Counted from the first letter of the stretch, positions 1-10,858 are shown. The stretch: DNA of 64,000 nucleotides from Ridgeia piscesae (GCA_025642075.2 JAODUO010000159.1:259501-323500); one strand, 5' to 3'. The notes: generated from the sequence alone by a model not told the origin. Made by a program: numbers and translations.

Positions 1-16
1 TTAGTGAAAGGGTGTA

Positions 17-17
17 C

Positions 18-100
<83 letters not shown>
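17..100. repeat. (AT)n microsatellite
   Basis: Almost pure alternating AT with a few G interruptions. The flanking sequence to about 380 is AT-rich and shows no coding signal except the 3' flank of the possible minus-strand exon that follows. Confidence 0.95.
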
Positions 101-389
101 ACTATATACTAATTGATTGGATTTACAACCAGACCACATGTAAAAGGTGAGAAGATGTACACCTAATTAAATTTAAAGTAGTCAATGATGTTAGGCAAGG
201 TGGAATACTATCATGTTACTTATTCAATGTATATGTAGATGAATTGTACCAACATTAAAAAATAAATATTTCTACAAAATATCAGATTTTTGCATGGAAA
301 AACAATACAATTTATTAACAAAACTTAACAACAAACACAATTACACAAACACTCAGTGTTCTGCGGGTATTCGGTGACAGTGTTCGTCA

Positions 390-584
390 TTATAAATGTC
401 GGTGATATGCATGGCTGTGGCGATCAACTCCGGTCGGTCTCATCTGGTGGCACTCGCAGTGCAGCAAGTTGCAGAGGGTCTCTGCACCAAGAGACACACG
501 CAACTTTGTGTCATTCTTTGTGCTCAGGCTGAACAGGTGTTCGACAGGACCCTGGTCACAGGGCAGGATCAGCAGTGTGGTCAT
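390..584 (-). CDS. Possible 3'-terminal exon of an unidentified minus-strand gene
   Basis: Read on the minus strand, this stretch is open for about 64 codons and ends in a stop at its low-coordinate end. It contains conserved-looking segments such as GPVEHLFSLSTKN and VSLGAETLCNLLHCECHQ. On the minus strand a pyrimidine-rich run followed by CAG lies near 550, which could be the acceptor and would make the exon begin around GPVEHL. An AATAAA on the minus strand (TTTATT at about 309-314) lies some 80 bases past the stop, as expected for a 3' UTR. The composition is more GC-rich and codon-like than its surroundings. I do not recognise the protein family, and the opposite strand is also open, so a chance ORF remains possible. 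Confidence 0.35.
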   Translation of the reverse strand: MTTLLILPCDQGPVEHLFSLSTKNDTKLRVSLGAETLCNLLHCECHQMRPTGVDRHSHAYHRHL

Positions 585-659
585 GAGAAGAAGAAGAATT
601 CTGTTTTATTCGACCAGTATTTCAAACAATGCATACACTATATCCATGTGAAATAACTT

Positions 660-1087
660 AGAACCAATACAAATATAAAAATCACAGCAAACATGGTAAT
701 AATGTATAATAAATAGCAATACAACAGACATTAAGGAGACTCCTCTAAGACCATGCTAGTCGCTATCGATGAGCCACCTTTCAGGAAATTTCATGTAAAA
801 AATTATTTCATCTAAAACAAATTTTTCCATAGAGAAAAAACCCATTAAATATAGATATGCACAGCTGACATGGTTATTGTTGTAAATATACATACAGCGT
901 AAAGTTGATAGGTGTGCATACCTCAGCTAGCCACTGCAATCTTTCCTCTGTAGGATTCTGTCCTACCATATTATGTCCACGTCGTTGAACAGAGTCACCT
1001 GAAGTCATTCCACTCTTGTGCTGGTCTTCATAATGGCAATATATATGAAACATGGAACATTCCTGGGTGCAGAGAAAGGAACCCCAG
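660..1087. other. AT-rich intergenic sequence, nothing recognised
   Basis: I see no ORF, RNA gene or repeat array here. The sequence just before 1,088 (CCCCAG) serves as the acceptor of the following INTS2-like exon. Confidence 0.5.
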
Positions 1088-1289
1088 GGTGAGGGTTATT
1101 GGAAGCAGTCGGAACTGTTTGACAGTGAGGTGTATCTGGAGGAGTTGTCTGATGTGCTGTGTATAGCCCAGGCCGAGCTCCCCAGTCTCCTTCCCATCAC
1201 AGAGGTGGCGGAGGCCCTGCTCCACCTCCCCAATGGAGCCTGGCTGCTGTGTCGACTAGTCGCCAATGTCCCCGGTGCCTTCCACAAAG
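1088..1289 (+). CDS. INTS2: INTS2-like exon (Integrator complex subunit 2), partial
   Basis: INTS2 is a large helical-repeat subunit of the nuclear Integrator complex, which processes snRNA 3' ends and attenuates RNA polymerase II. The translation matches the N-terminal part of metazoan INTS2, roughly residues 150-230 of about 1,200. Diagnostic strings are QSELFDSEVYLEE, VLCIAQAELPSLLP, VAEALLHLPNGAW and LVANVP. The proposed acceptor is CCCCAG|GGT and the donor is AAAG|GTACAT, giving 202 nt and a phase-1 end that joins the next exon in frame. No preceding INTS2 exons were found at 1-1,087. There are no stops or frameshifts, so the exon looks functional or recently copied. Confidence 0.8.
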
Positions 1290-1585
1290 GTACATTTAAT
1301 GTTCTCCTGTTCTCATAAGCCTTTGTGTCGGATGCCTTCCACAAAGACACGTTTAATGTTCTCCTATCCTCGTAACCATTTATGTCATCTTTTTATAATG
1401 TATCCAGTCAAATTTTGACAGCCAGCCTTTGTCAAATTTTTTCGTTGCCATTTTAATTGTTGGTAATGTCACGATAAAACAAAACTGAATGCTGACTGGA
1501 CAGGTCATCCGAGACCGGCGAGGCGTTTTACCAGACCCACCTACTCACCTAGTGCCAGTGTTGTAAACAGGGTATTGTGTTGCAG

Positions 1586-1701
1586 TGTGCTGTAGTCTTG
1601 TGGCAAATGCCCCAGAGAAGGAGGAGGAAGGGGTGGCTGGGCAGGAAAGACTGGACGCCCTCAGGCGTTTGTGCAACATCTGCCCCTCCCACACCCTCAC
1701 A
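1586..1701 (+). CDS. INTS2: INTS2-like exon, continuation of the 1,088-1,289 exon
   Basis: Spliced in phase to the previous exon, it continues as HKVCCSLVANAP, then ERLDALRRLCNICPSHTLT. This aligns with the INTS2 segment that reads VCRGLI and then TDALRFLCKMNPSQALKV in the human protein. The acceptor is TTGCAG|TG and the likely donor is ACA|GTATGC. The next expected residues (the segment after LKV in human) are not encoded anywhere I can see up to 10.8 kb. The gene is therefore either truncated here or continues beyond what I can recognise. Because the intron is retained, this is a genomic fragment and not a processed pseudogene. The exon's last eight bases are repeated downstream in a small tandem array. 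Confidence 0.75.
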
Positions 1702-1985
1702 GTATGCGCCCTCTGAGTATTCTTATGGTACCCTCTGTAGTATCCACCCCTTCAATGCCCTCACAGTACAAGCCCTCTGTGTGAGTATTCTTACAGTACC
1801 TTCTGTGGTATCTACCCTCCCATGCCCTCATAGTATGCACCATTTGTGTGAGTATTCTTACAGTACTCCCATACTATCTACCCCTAACATGTCCCAACAG
1901 TACATGCCCTCTGTGTACGTGTTATTACTCCATCTAATATCTACCCATCCCATACTTTAGAGTGTGTATGCAATGTGCGAGTATT
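1693..1985 (+). repeat. Degenerate ~65-bp minisatellite seeded at the INTS2-like splice donor
   Basis: Four to five imperfect copies of a 60-70-bp unit. Each begins with a version of the exon end plus donor (CCCTCACA|GTATGC, then CCCTCACA|GTACAA, CCCTCATA|GTATGC, TCCCAACA|GTACAT) and contains GAGTATTCTTACAGTACC. The first copy spans the real exon-intron boundary at 1,701/1,702. Confidence 0.75.
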
Positions 1986-1989
1986 CTTA

Positions 1990-2950
1990 CCCCTGTGTAG
2001 TATTAGGCTCATATTGATTTTGTGTCCATGTGTGGTCATGTGAGGTCATGTGAGGTCATGTGCAATACACAGATACTTGAGGTCATATCAAACTCATTTC
2101 ATTTGTGGAAACTGTGTTTTCAGAATTGTTGTCTACATCTAATGATTAATGTATTATGGAGTTAGTGAGTTTATGTTAATTATATTAATGTCATTTTAAT
2201 ATTTGCTTTGTATATAATACAAGTAGTGTAGTTGATCTATTTGCTAACTATAATTACTATCGATATCTAATAAAGTACTAATGATGATAATGATCTACTT
2301 CAAACTTTCATAAAAATTCGACCTTGAATTACTTTGATGTAATAATAATAAATCTTTGTAAGATCCATTCGGAGGTGATCCATGAATATGTATACATGTA
2401 TATTATATATGCAAAATATTAATAAATTACATGAGATTACTAATATAAAATTTGTTAAAGTAAATGAAATACGTAAAATATGTATAATGTATAAAAATAA
2501 TAGTAATGAATGATAAATAAATAAGTTAGCTAAAGATGATTTTTAAAAATAAAGGGTATTATTGATCATATAACTGAGTGAAGACATTTTGTAAATTAAT
2601 TTTTAAACATACAAGATAATAAATAGGTAAAATTTAAATAAATAATTAATAATAATTTAATAAACTATCTACACATCTGGTCCACATCCATGAGTCTGTA
2701 GACATTTGACTATGCCAGGGCTATTTGTTGACATTTGTTGATACTGTTGATTATGGCCCCAGTCCACTTGCTATTTCTAAGGTTGTGACACATTGTAATC
2801 ATGTTTCAGGGCCAGTGACGATGCGGTCGGACTGTTACTGGGGTCGACACTGTAGGACCCAAGTCAACAAACCCCCACATGCCGCATAAGATCAACTCTC
2901 AGCAAACCACATAACATTGAAACAACTGGCTTGCCTGCTCAGTTCAATTA
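1990..2950. other. AT-rich intergenic DNA, no gene seen
   Basis: This region is strongly AT-rich with many AATAA/ATAAAT runs, especially 2,280-2,670. A short GTCATGTGAG repeat lies near 2,036-2,065. No coding or RNA gene signal was found. The composition of 2,280-2,670 resembles 43,930-44,170 and 56,270-56,640, so a common old repeat family is possible but not shown. Confidence 0.5.
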
Positions 2951-2959
2951 TGATTCATG

Positions 2960-3260
2960 CATGTCAACACCATGGCAGCATAGTGGTTAGCACATCTGAC
3001 TAGTTTGCCAGCAGCCTGAGTTCAAAACCCAGACTGGGCAGACATAAATGTAGTTGGCGTAACAACCTGACCCAACATTGGGAACTGTGTATCCCCTGTG
3101 ATTTCAAGATCACGTTAATGTTGGTCCCGTCTCAATTTGAGTTATAAAAGAACCACTGAGGATGACAAGCACATGGCAGTGCCCATTCTCAGTGCCGGCA
3201 TACAAAGGTTGGCTTGGTGATAATGTTCTGTGACCTTATAAGATCATAAGATTGAACATA
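2960..3260 (+). mobile_element. tRNA-derived SINE, diverged
   Basis: The head is tRNA-like. It has an A-box-like TAGTGGTTAGC at about 2,981 and a degenerate B-box GAGTTCAAAACCC at about 3,018, in the right spacing for an internal RNA polymerase III promoter. An unrelated body of roughly 200 bp follows, ending near ATAAGATCATAAGATTG. The mutated B-box suggests an old, inactive copy. The body differs from the SINEs at 29.9 kb and 57.3 kb, so this is probably another family. Confidence 0.6.
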
Positions 3261-3943
3261 CTGACTGATTACCTAGTATTAGTTTAGCAATATATCACAT
3301 AGTCACAACTCAGTAATTTAAGGATATAATTATGGAGGTTCCGACATGTTCACTGTACTTAGGTCGGTGTCAGGACTAAGACGTTTGTGTCATGTGACTG
3401 TGAGAGATCTATAATTATGACAGTTTCATGTATAACACGTTGCTGACATTTTATCCAATTTGGTGACAATGTATCATGTAAACATAGCACACCTGAAAGG
3501 TTCACATTATGTAAATCTTGTTTTGCAGAAGATTCAATCACATCTGTGAGCAGACGAGGAAGTCTTGACAAGTGACTTACGGTTGATGTAGATACTCGCG
3601 TCCTGATGGAGGCAACAACTGCTATGTGCAGACTCTTCAACCATGACTTTTATAGTTGGCAGATTTTTTTGTAGTCAACCAAAACAGTAAATGTGACAAA
3701 AGGCGCGGTAAATGTAAATTTGTTTACTGTACCAGATTAAGTTTTGAGAGTTGCTTTATGTTTTACTCCCTGGCATGTTGACTTTTGAGGAAGCATTTAG
3801 CCATGCTGCACTTATTCTACAAAGACATCAAACATAAATATCCACCACTGTCCACCGCAAACAAGGTGGTATATAGGGAACTGTATGAAATTATATGAAA
3901 CTGCAATCGCAGCACTCATTTGTGTTAATATTTTATTAACGAA

Positions 3944-3950
<7 letters not shown>
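3260..3950. other. Intergenic DNA, no supported gene
   Basis: Short ORFs occur on the minus strand, but none has recognisable motifs or coding bias. No repeat array or RNA gene was noticed. Confidence 0.45.

Positions 3951-3951
<1 letters not shown>

Positions 3952-4006
<55 letters not shown>
3952..4006. repeat. (AT)n microsatellite
   Basis: Pure alternating AT for about 55 bases in AT-rich intergenic DNA. Confidence 0.95.
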
Positions 4007-4008
<2 letters not shown>

Positions 4009-4009
4009 C

Positions 4010-4760
4010 AATGCGTGTGCACACAACATGTAATGTTTGCATAAGGAACACCAGCAGGGTGTGAACCTGCCACACACAACACTGAATCGATATTACCCTA
4101 AACTGTCCAAGTGAACAAAATGGTTAAGACAAACAACTGACAATGCTTTTGCATTACAATACAACATTCTAAATGCAACTGTATTTTATATTATAACATT
4201 TTAATTTATATCATCTGACATGAATACATACTTATTAAGTCTAAACAAAGTATGCACAAATTCACTTTTCTGGATAACACTGCTAACTTTGTTTTGATTT
4301 CATTTAATTTATAATATTTATATAATTTAAAAAAGAGGGTATCCGGAAGTGGGAGACACTGGGAACATTCTGCCTATAGTACATTAGTACATAGTACAGT
4401 ATCTAATGTATCTACTTGGGCTCGGGACTCCGCTTTGGTTGCTCCTTACAACGTTCCCCTGGCGAGAAATGTCACGACCTTCAACACTCACAACTGACCA
4501 CTGTGCTACGAGAAAGGGAGGGAGTATCTGCCCCTAAGCCCGGCGTTCCATTGCCGGTTGTGACCCGCCATATTGCGAGCATCACGTGATACACCCTTTG
4601 CCACGAGGCATCGAATACACATCAGTTACAATTATAGTAGCAATTTCCTTTCTTTATATACCATATAGTGTTTGACTGGCGAGATTGTGGTGTCAACTTG
4701 TCTTAACTTAAACTGATATAACTATTTCCAGTGAAGTTATTTGTAATGTAGAATGGCGTT
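4010..4760. other. Intergenic DNA, no supported gene
   Basis: AT-rich to about 4,330. A more GC-balanced stretch at 4,340-4,620 contains CACGTGA and CCGCCATATTG words that could be regulatory or part of an old repeat. No ORF or RNA gene is supported. Confidence 0.45.
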
Positions 4761-5516
4761 AAAACACCGTTTATATGTTATATTATACCATATGATACAT
4801 TAAACATGTTAACATGTGACACCATAATTATTCATCCATGCACAGTTATGAATAGGTATGTTTTACACCAGGCGACGTGAAACCAAGATGGCGCACACAT
4901 CGTCGCCATTTTGTCCTTCATAAAATATAACAATGAATTACTTTAAAATGTTGATACATAATTCGTATAATTCCATATAACTCAAATTTGTAAACAAGAA
5001 TACATAACATAAAATAATAAACATATAATTAACAGATGTAGACTAAGACAACTTTAGTTATTTTATTAAAGATATTATCGACACCAATCAGCATAGTGAT
5101 CGTAATTTTGTTTTCCACATGCGTTTTGGTTTAAACAGGCAAACACATCGTTTATGTGTTATATTATATCACATGATACATTAAACATGTTAACATGTGA
5201 ACCTATAATTATTCAACCATGCAGATTTATGGATAGAAATGTTTTACAACAGGCGACGTGAAACCAAGATGGCGCACACATCGTCGCCATATTGTCCTAC
5301 ATAAAATGTAACAAGGAATTACTTTAAATGTTGATTCATAGTTCGCATAATTCCATATAACTCAAATTGGTAAACAAGAATACATAACATAAAATAATAA
5401 ACATATAACAGATGTAGACTAAGCCAATTTATTTAATTTAAGATATTATCAACACCGATCAGCATAGTGATCATAATTTTGTTTTCCACATACGTTTTAG
5501 CTTAAACAGGCAAAAG
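4761..5516. repeat. Tandem duplication of a ~378-bp segment
   Basis: Copy 1 (about 4,761-5,140) and copy 2 (about 5,141-5,516) run in the same orientation and share long stretches with scattered substitutions and small indels. Shared words include CAGGCGACGTGAAACCAAGA, GATGGCGCACACATCGTCGC and CATAATTATTC. Both end at TTAAACAGGCAAA. Neither copy is coding. Confidence 0.85.
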
Positions 5517-6251
5517 TACTTGCCCCAACAATGGTATTGACTTTAGGGACAACAACTAGAAATGATCGAAGATAGGCAACCTTTCTCATCGGAGCAAGCA
5601 ATTAATTTAAAGATCTTAAAGATAATACGATATCGGACAGGAAGACAATGCAATGACTTTAGAAGCCGCATATAACGAATAAAACATGGAAACCTAGTCT
5701 CAATCCTTGCTAAGCTATTCTGAACACATTGTAATTGTGTGAGGCTTTTAAAGGTAACATTATGATAGAGGGAATTACAATAGAAACATGCATTGAATCA
5801 CGAATACAATAATATGACAAGACTGGAACGTACGACCATTAGTTGTCTTTCTAAATACCACCACAAACTTTCATACCTTCGAGTAACTGCATCGTGCTAT
5901 CTGTGCCCGTCCTCGTTGTGTTTCGCTATCTGTTGATATCCTAGTGTCTGCTGACATTTTAAACTGCACCTTGTGTGCGGCTTAACTGAGACCAACTGTT
6001 ACACTACATTGAGCGTCAAACGTGCATCGTCTGCTGCACTCGACCCCAATCGAACAAACCAAGAAACAGATGAAGTTGGCCTAGCACTGCTAACCGGAAG
6101 GACTACGTTTTGACCCCCATGCTATTGGTCGTTGCAGCCTTCAGACATTTGTTAATAGAAATAACTGTCACGTGCACGTCACCGATATGGCGAAGTTAAA
6201 CGTCAACCCCTGCGTTCTGGCGTAACAACAAAACCATTAGGAGGCCGCAAG
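5517..6251. other. Intergenic DNA, no supported gene
   Basis: Unique-looking sequence without ORFs, arrays or RNA genes that I can support. It ends where the dispersed element begins. Confidence 0.45.
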
Positions 6252-6605
6252 TGACGGATTGCATTGTCTGTGTTAAACTGTGATAATGTCAATGAAGCAT
6301 GGCAGGTATTACACAATTGCTTTGTATGGCATAAATAGCTTCGACGTTCGTGTTAAATTGTTTTGGCGTATCATGTTTATTGAAATATTACAGATATTGA
6401 TTGGTAGTTGACCGGATTTTTATCGAATTACATATTTTGAATGACCCGAATCCAACTGAGTATCGTTGGCAAAGAAACCGGAGACAATAAGTACGCCGAC
6501 AGACACACACACGCACGCACGCACGCACGCACGCACGCACGAAAGCAGCGCAGCACGAGGAACGCAGAGACGAGACGAGGCAGCACACAACACACACACA
6601 CACAC
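6252..6605 (+). mobile_element. Dispersed microsatellite-bearing element, copy 1 (internally deleted)
   Basis: It starts at TGACGGATTGCATTGTCTGT and is matched in reverse complement by the sequence ending at about 63,971. Homologous blocks are 6,252-6,355 (against about 63,868-63,971) and 6,356-6,520 (against about 63,350-63,505). In this copy the blocks are directly joined, while the other copy has about 370 extra bases between them. After the second block both copies run into an ACGC/AC microsatellite, so the microsatellite belongs to the element. The layout (unique arm plus tetranucleotide array) resembles mollusc MITE or Helitron-derived elements with internal microsatellites. The family assignment is inference. 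Confidence 0.65.
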
Positions 6606-6741
6606 CCTAAATTACGAAATCTATAATGGTGTGACAGAACGTATCTAAACACAAAATAACATCGACAACTTTAAATTATGCAAGGTTATTGCATGGAGTA
6701 GAAACTTGTACTACACACACTTGCACGCACGCACGCACACA

Positions 6742-6781
<40 letters not shown>

Positions 6782-6793
6782 CGAACGCACGCA

Positions 6794-6859
<66 letters not shown>

Positions 6860-7013
6860 AATTACGAAATCTATAATGGTGTGACAGAACGTATCTAAAC
6901 ACAAAATAACATCGACAACTTTAAATTATGCAAGGTTATTGCATGGAGTAGAAACTTGTACTACACACACTTGCACGCACGCACGCACACACGCACGCAC
7001 GCGCACTCGCGCG
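6501..7013. repeat. ACGC/AC microsatellites with a duplicated 145-bp spacer
   Basis: Three ACGC/AC arrays (about 6,505-6,540, 6,713-6,856 and 6,964-7,013) are separated by two nearly identical spacers (6,607-6,712 and 6,857-6,962) that begin CTAAATTACGAAATC. The repeat period of the block is about 250 bp, so spacer and microsatellite were duplicated together. Confidence 0.9.
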
Positions 7014-7840
7014 CGCATCGTCAGCACTGAACTGCCACGCCCTATAGGCTATATACATTCACTTGCCACGCCCGTCTTCCCAACGTATAAAGTATGACAT
7101 TTAGTTATAATGTGTAGCTTGATGATATATCCAAATATAATAACATGCACTATCATATAACACAAGAAACTTAACACATACATAAAACTAATAATATAAG
7201 TGCAAGAAAACAATCTTACCAGGCCGCTGGTGATAATTTACTACTGGGTCCCGATACTAGGTGTTGACTGGTCGCTCGCCCAGGATACACATGTGCGTAA
7301 CAGGTTGTCCAATTTGTCAAGCAGGGCGTGATTTTACACACTAGTGCCTTCTTTGGTGACTATGAGTATCCACCAGGCTTACATGACAACGAGGTATATG
7401 ACTAGCTCTGTGGTGCAGATTAGACGACTAGCAAAACAATTAAACAACACCTATTAGGTTATATTCCCCAATTCACTCTATATAGAATTAGTATACAACG
7501 TATTAATTAATAAACTGAAACCTTGTTTGCGTGTTTTCGACTTCTGCACGTTTTGAATCACGGGATACATGGGTTAAGCAACGTGAATTGTTTCGACTAA
7601 TGATGGACAGCCACTATTTACACGGTACACATGGCCAGGTTTCCACGTGGTTCGGCCTGTGTTTACACTGTACACATGGTTAAAACAAGTATTGGTAACT
7701 ATTTTGCCAAAACTAGACAACTTAATTGTTATGATGATCGATGATGATGATGTTTTAATCTAAACTGTATTTTTAAATTATAGTGTTGTGTTATCCATAT
7801 ACGCAGGCACGTATATGCTTGTATGTAAGAAAACAAACAA
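7014..7840. other. Intergenic DNA, no supported gene
   Basis: No coding region, RNA gene or repeat array was recognised. A short GATGATGAT run lies near 7,733-7,752. Confidence 0.45.
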
Positions 7841-7891
<51 letters not shown>

Positions 7892-7910
7892 CACACGCAC
7901 GCACGCACAC
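7841..7910. repeat. (ACGC)n microsatellite
   Basis: About 16 copies of GCAC with one AC interruption, contiguous with the pyrimidine-rich array that follows. Confidence 0.95.
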
Positions 7911-7920
7911 GCTGGCTGCT

Positions 7921-8119
7921 GACTCGCTCCCTCCCCTCCCTCCCTCCCTCCCCACTCCCTCCCTCCCTCCCCACTCCCTCCCTCCCTCCCCACTCCCTCC
8001 CTCCCTCCCCACTCCCTCCCTCCCTCCCCACTCCCTCCCTCCCTCCCCACTCCCTCCCTCCCTCCCCACTCCCTCCCTCCCTCCCCACTCCCTCCCTCCC
8101 CACTCCCTCCTCCCTCCCA
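7921..8119. repeat. 19-bp pyrimidine minisatellite
   Basis: Roughly ten copies of CACTCCCTCCCTCCCTCCC. This is a strict polypurine/polypyrimidine tract that could adopt a triplex-type structure. The long ORFs read across it in several frames are repeat artefacts. Confidence 0.95.
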
Positions 8120-8345
8120 CTCACACTCACTCACTCACTACCACTCACTCCAGCTCACTCACTAGCTCACTCACTCACTAGCTCACTCACTCACTAGCTC
8201 ACTCACTCACTAGCTCACTCACTCACTAGCTCACTCACTCACTAGCTCACTCACTCACTATAGCTCACTCACTCACTAGCTCACTCACTCACTAGCTCAC
8301 TCACTCACTAGCTCACTCACTCACTAGCTCACTCACTCGCCCACT
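8120..8345. repeat. 16-bp CACTCACTAGCT minisatellite
   Basis: About a dozen copies of TAGCTCACTCACTCAC with one small interruption near 8,260, directly abutting the preceding array. Confidence 0.95.
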
Positions 8346-8679
8346 GGACTAGCTAACTCACTCGCCCACTGGAAGGCCATGGCGGAGACTGAGATCGTGT
8401 TGGTATTTTTATGATATCTTTTCAATATTGGTCTTTCCTTTGTGAGAGCCTAGCTGCCTAGATACATGCCTCCCTTATTGTCGATCTTGTGCAGATCAAA
8501 TCGGACTAAGGACTAATCTCCCACCGACGAGCAAAACACAAGGACGAAACTGAATTCTTGACATTTTATTGACAAATCTCAAACATTACATCACAACCTG
8601 AAAGGATATTGATCAACTATAAATCCGACACATAACATTCCCTGTAAGCATTCTACAGCGGTTCCAAGTACTGTAATAC

Positions 8680-8685
<6 letters not shown>
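8346..8685. other. Intergenic DNA, no supported gene
   Basis: No ORF, RNA gene or array was found here. Confidence 0.4.

Positions 8686-8762
<77 letters not shown>
8686..8762. repeat. (AT)n microsatellite
   Basis: Pure AT alternation of about 75 bases. Confidence 0.95.
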
Positions 8763-8768
<6 letters not shown>

Positions 8769-9897
8769 CAAGAAGCTTTATTTACCGTCGGTTTACATGT
8801 GAATTTGATAACATTAGCTAATCTGAGCTATTTTCCGATTATATTAGATTGTGTACATGACCTTATTAAGTTTTTCCTAGCTAGTTACTTTTTAATAATT
8901 GTTTCCAATAAACCATTATCTAGCTGCTTTATAGTGACAGACAGTGAGTATCTGCATAGCTCTCCACATATTGGCATTCTATGAGAACATTTGGACACTC
9001 CAAAAATAAATGTATATAATTTACGATGCACTTTCTATAATATATAAATATTTTCATATCCTCACACTTCACAACCATACCCTACAATAAGATTGGTTTT
9101 ACACACCTGCCTTTACAAACAGTGGCGCCACGTCACGGAAATTTGATTATTGAAGAAACTCATCAAGCGCATGCGCTTTGGTGATAACTGTTTACTAAAA
9201 ATGGCAGAAAGAAGCGCGTCGCATTTTTGAGTTTGGATGGCTACGAACAATACGGTATTTCATGTGTATTTTTAATAAGTACTGGCGTAAGCGTTGGACA
9301 CGTAATGATATATAATATGCGGCGCTGTTTCTCAATACACAAAATGCCAAACATTTTAGCTGTTAACTGTACGCAAGTGTAAACAGGAGTGTGTTGACAT
9401 GTTGCTACACGCATTTTAAATGAATTTGTTATATTATCGCTACCTGCGCTACTCTAACCGAGGAATTCAAATGTCTGCCACTTCATGCGACTTGCTTGAC
9501 TAAACAAGAAATTCTAATTTCAGGTGTATTTTTATTCACCACTGGCGTAATTGTTAGATTAGGCGGTGCCGTTCGTCTAGTACTAGTCAAGACAGACAAT
9601 AACATGATTGACTGACGCAGCCAGTGCCACTGTCAAAACTGAACAGCTATAACTAGCTCTTCTATAGTTCCGTGATTGAGTGTTCGCACTGTGAACGCCG
9701 CAAGTGTGTATACAATTTAATTGATGTATGCTGACATGTTGAACGTCATGATGTTATATGTTGCTACACGCATTTTAAATGAATTTGTTATAAGAACCTT
9801 TGTTATATTATTGCGATTTGTATGTCAGAAACCTCATAAAATTAATAATAATAAAAAACTTAAATTTTACGGGGTGGCTATACATCCAGATATGGTC
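8763..9897. promoter_or_regulatory. Upstream region of RPGRIP1L; candidate for the unresolved 5' exon and promoter
   Basis: The first coding exon at 10,859 has a clear 3' splice acceptor in front of it, so a non-coding (or short coding) exon must lie upstream. The segment at about 9,120-9,255 is more CpG-rich than its surroundings (GTGGCGCCACGTCACGG, GCGCATGCGC, AAAATGGCAGAAAG) and ends with AATACG|GTATTT, a possible donor. It is the best candidate I see. No RFX X-box was found here. A repeated word (GTTGCTACACGCATTTTAAA) occurs at about 9,402 and 9,761. Confidence 0.3.
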
Positions 9898-10114
9898 GAA
9901 TAGCCTGGGGGACTATACGTCTGGATAGACTATTTGTCTGTATACATTTCTCGCGGGACTTCAATTTAAATTCGCACAAGTGGCACAATTAAGATGGACA
10001 AACTGGCATGCCGTTGGATGTGACTACACAGATTTTAATAAAAGTTTATCAGCAGCTGTTGCACAATTTGAAAATAATAACTTTGTACAGTTTTATAAAA
10101 GATTATTGTTTTCA

Positions 10115-10152
<38 letters not shown>

Positions 10153-10820
10153 AACAATAATCTTTTATAAAACTGTACAAAGTTATTATTTTCAAATATA
10201 TATATAATATTTAGGACCACAGTTTATATACGTTATTTGAAGACATTATTTATAATTTCCCTTGATTATCTTAATCCTGATTGAAAACTAGTAGCAGCAA
10301 GACTAACGACAGGTGGATAGTTTTTTGCATTACAGCAAACAAAAATTGTGTGCATAAAAAAGGAAATTGAAAGTAAAATAAAACAAGGCTACAAACATGG
10401 GCATGGCTCCCATCTGTACCAAGTGTTGTGTGAGTGACATAGACCAAGGGGATCTATATACTGGCCGTCCCACCAGTCGAACACATGAATCAAAACATGC
10501 CCTATTTTTACCATTTAAACATATTTTTTTAAATCTGTAATATAGCACATATACTATATGGTTTAATTTGTGCAAACATGTGGCTTAATAGGTCGAATTT
10601 TGGCGAAACACCACGGTTATATTATTGGCTAACATATGTGTTGGTGAGAAGGTAGAAGTACACGTGTCTTCAAAGTTGCATGTAACAATCTTTCATATGT
10701 CCGGTCAAATAGCGTATGCTTGATGCCAGGCTATTTGTCCGTATTTATCCGGTCAAATAACATATACACAAACATGAGCTATTTGTCCATATCAGGACGA
10801 ATAGTTCCCCAGGCTATCCG
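9898..10820. mobile_element. ~920-bp element with imperfect terminal inverted repeats
   Basis: The left end reads CGAATAGCCTGGGGGACTAT. The right end, read in reverse complement from about 10,820, is CGGATAGCCTGGGGAACTAT and continues similarly for about 45 bases, including CAAATAG/CTATTTG words. No transposase is encoded, so it would be a non-autonomous (MITE-like) element. It contains a separate long hairpin at 10,067-10,196. Target-site duplications are not clear. Confidence 0.5.
10067..10196. repeat. Perfect ~44-bp inverted repeat with an (AT)n loop
   Basis: Arms at 10,067-10,110 and 10,153-10,196 are exact reverse complements (left arm begins TTTGAAAATAATAACTTTGT). They are separated by about 42 bases, mostly alternating AT. 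This is a strong cruciform/hairpin candidate and lies inside the inverted-repeat element. Confidence 0.9.
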
Positions 10821-10858
10821 AAACAGTTATTGACAAATTGAACTGTGTTTATTTGCAG

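Noticed and set aside
3359..3640. 93-codon minus-strand ORF
   Set aside because: No recognisable motifs, no splice or poly(A) context, and it is no longer than expected by chance.
7729..8181. Several overlapping ORFs on both strands (Gly/Glu/Arg-rich and Ser/Pro-rich)
   Set aside because: They come from ACGC, CCCTCC and CACTCA arrays that are open in many frames.
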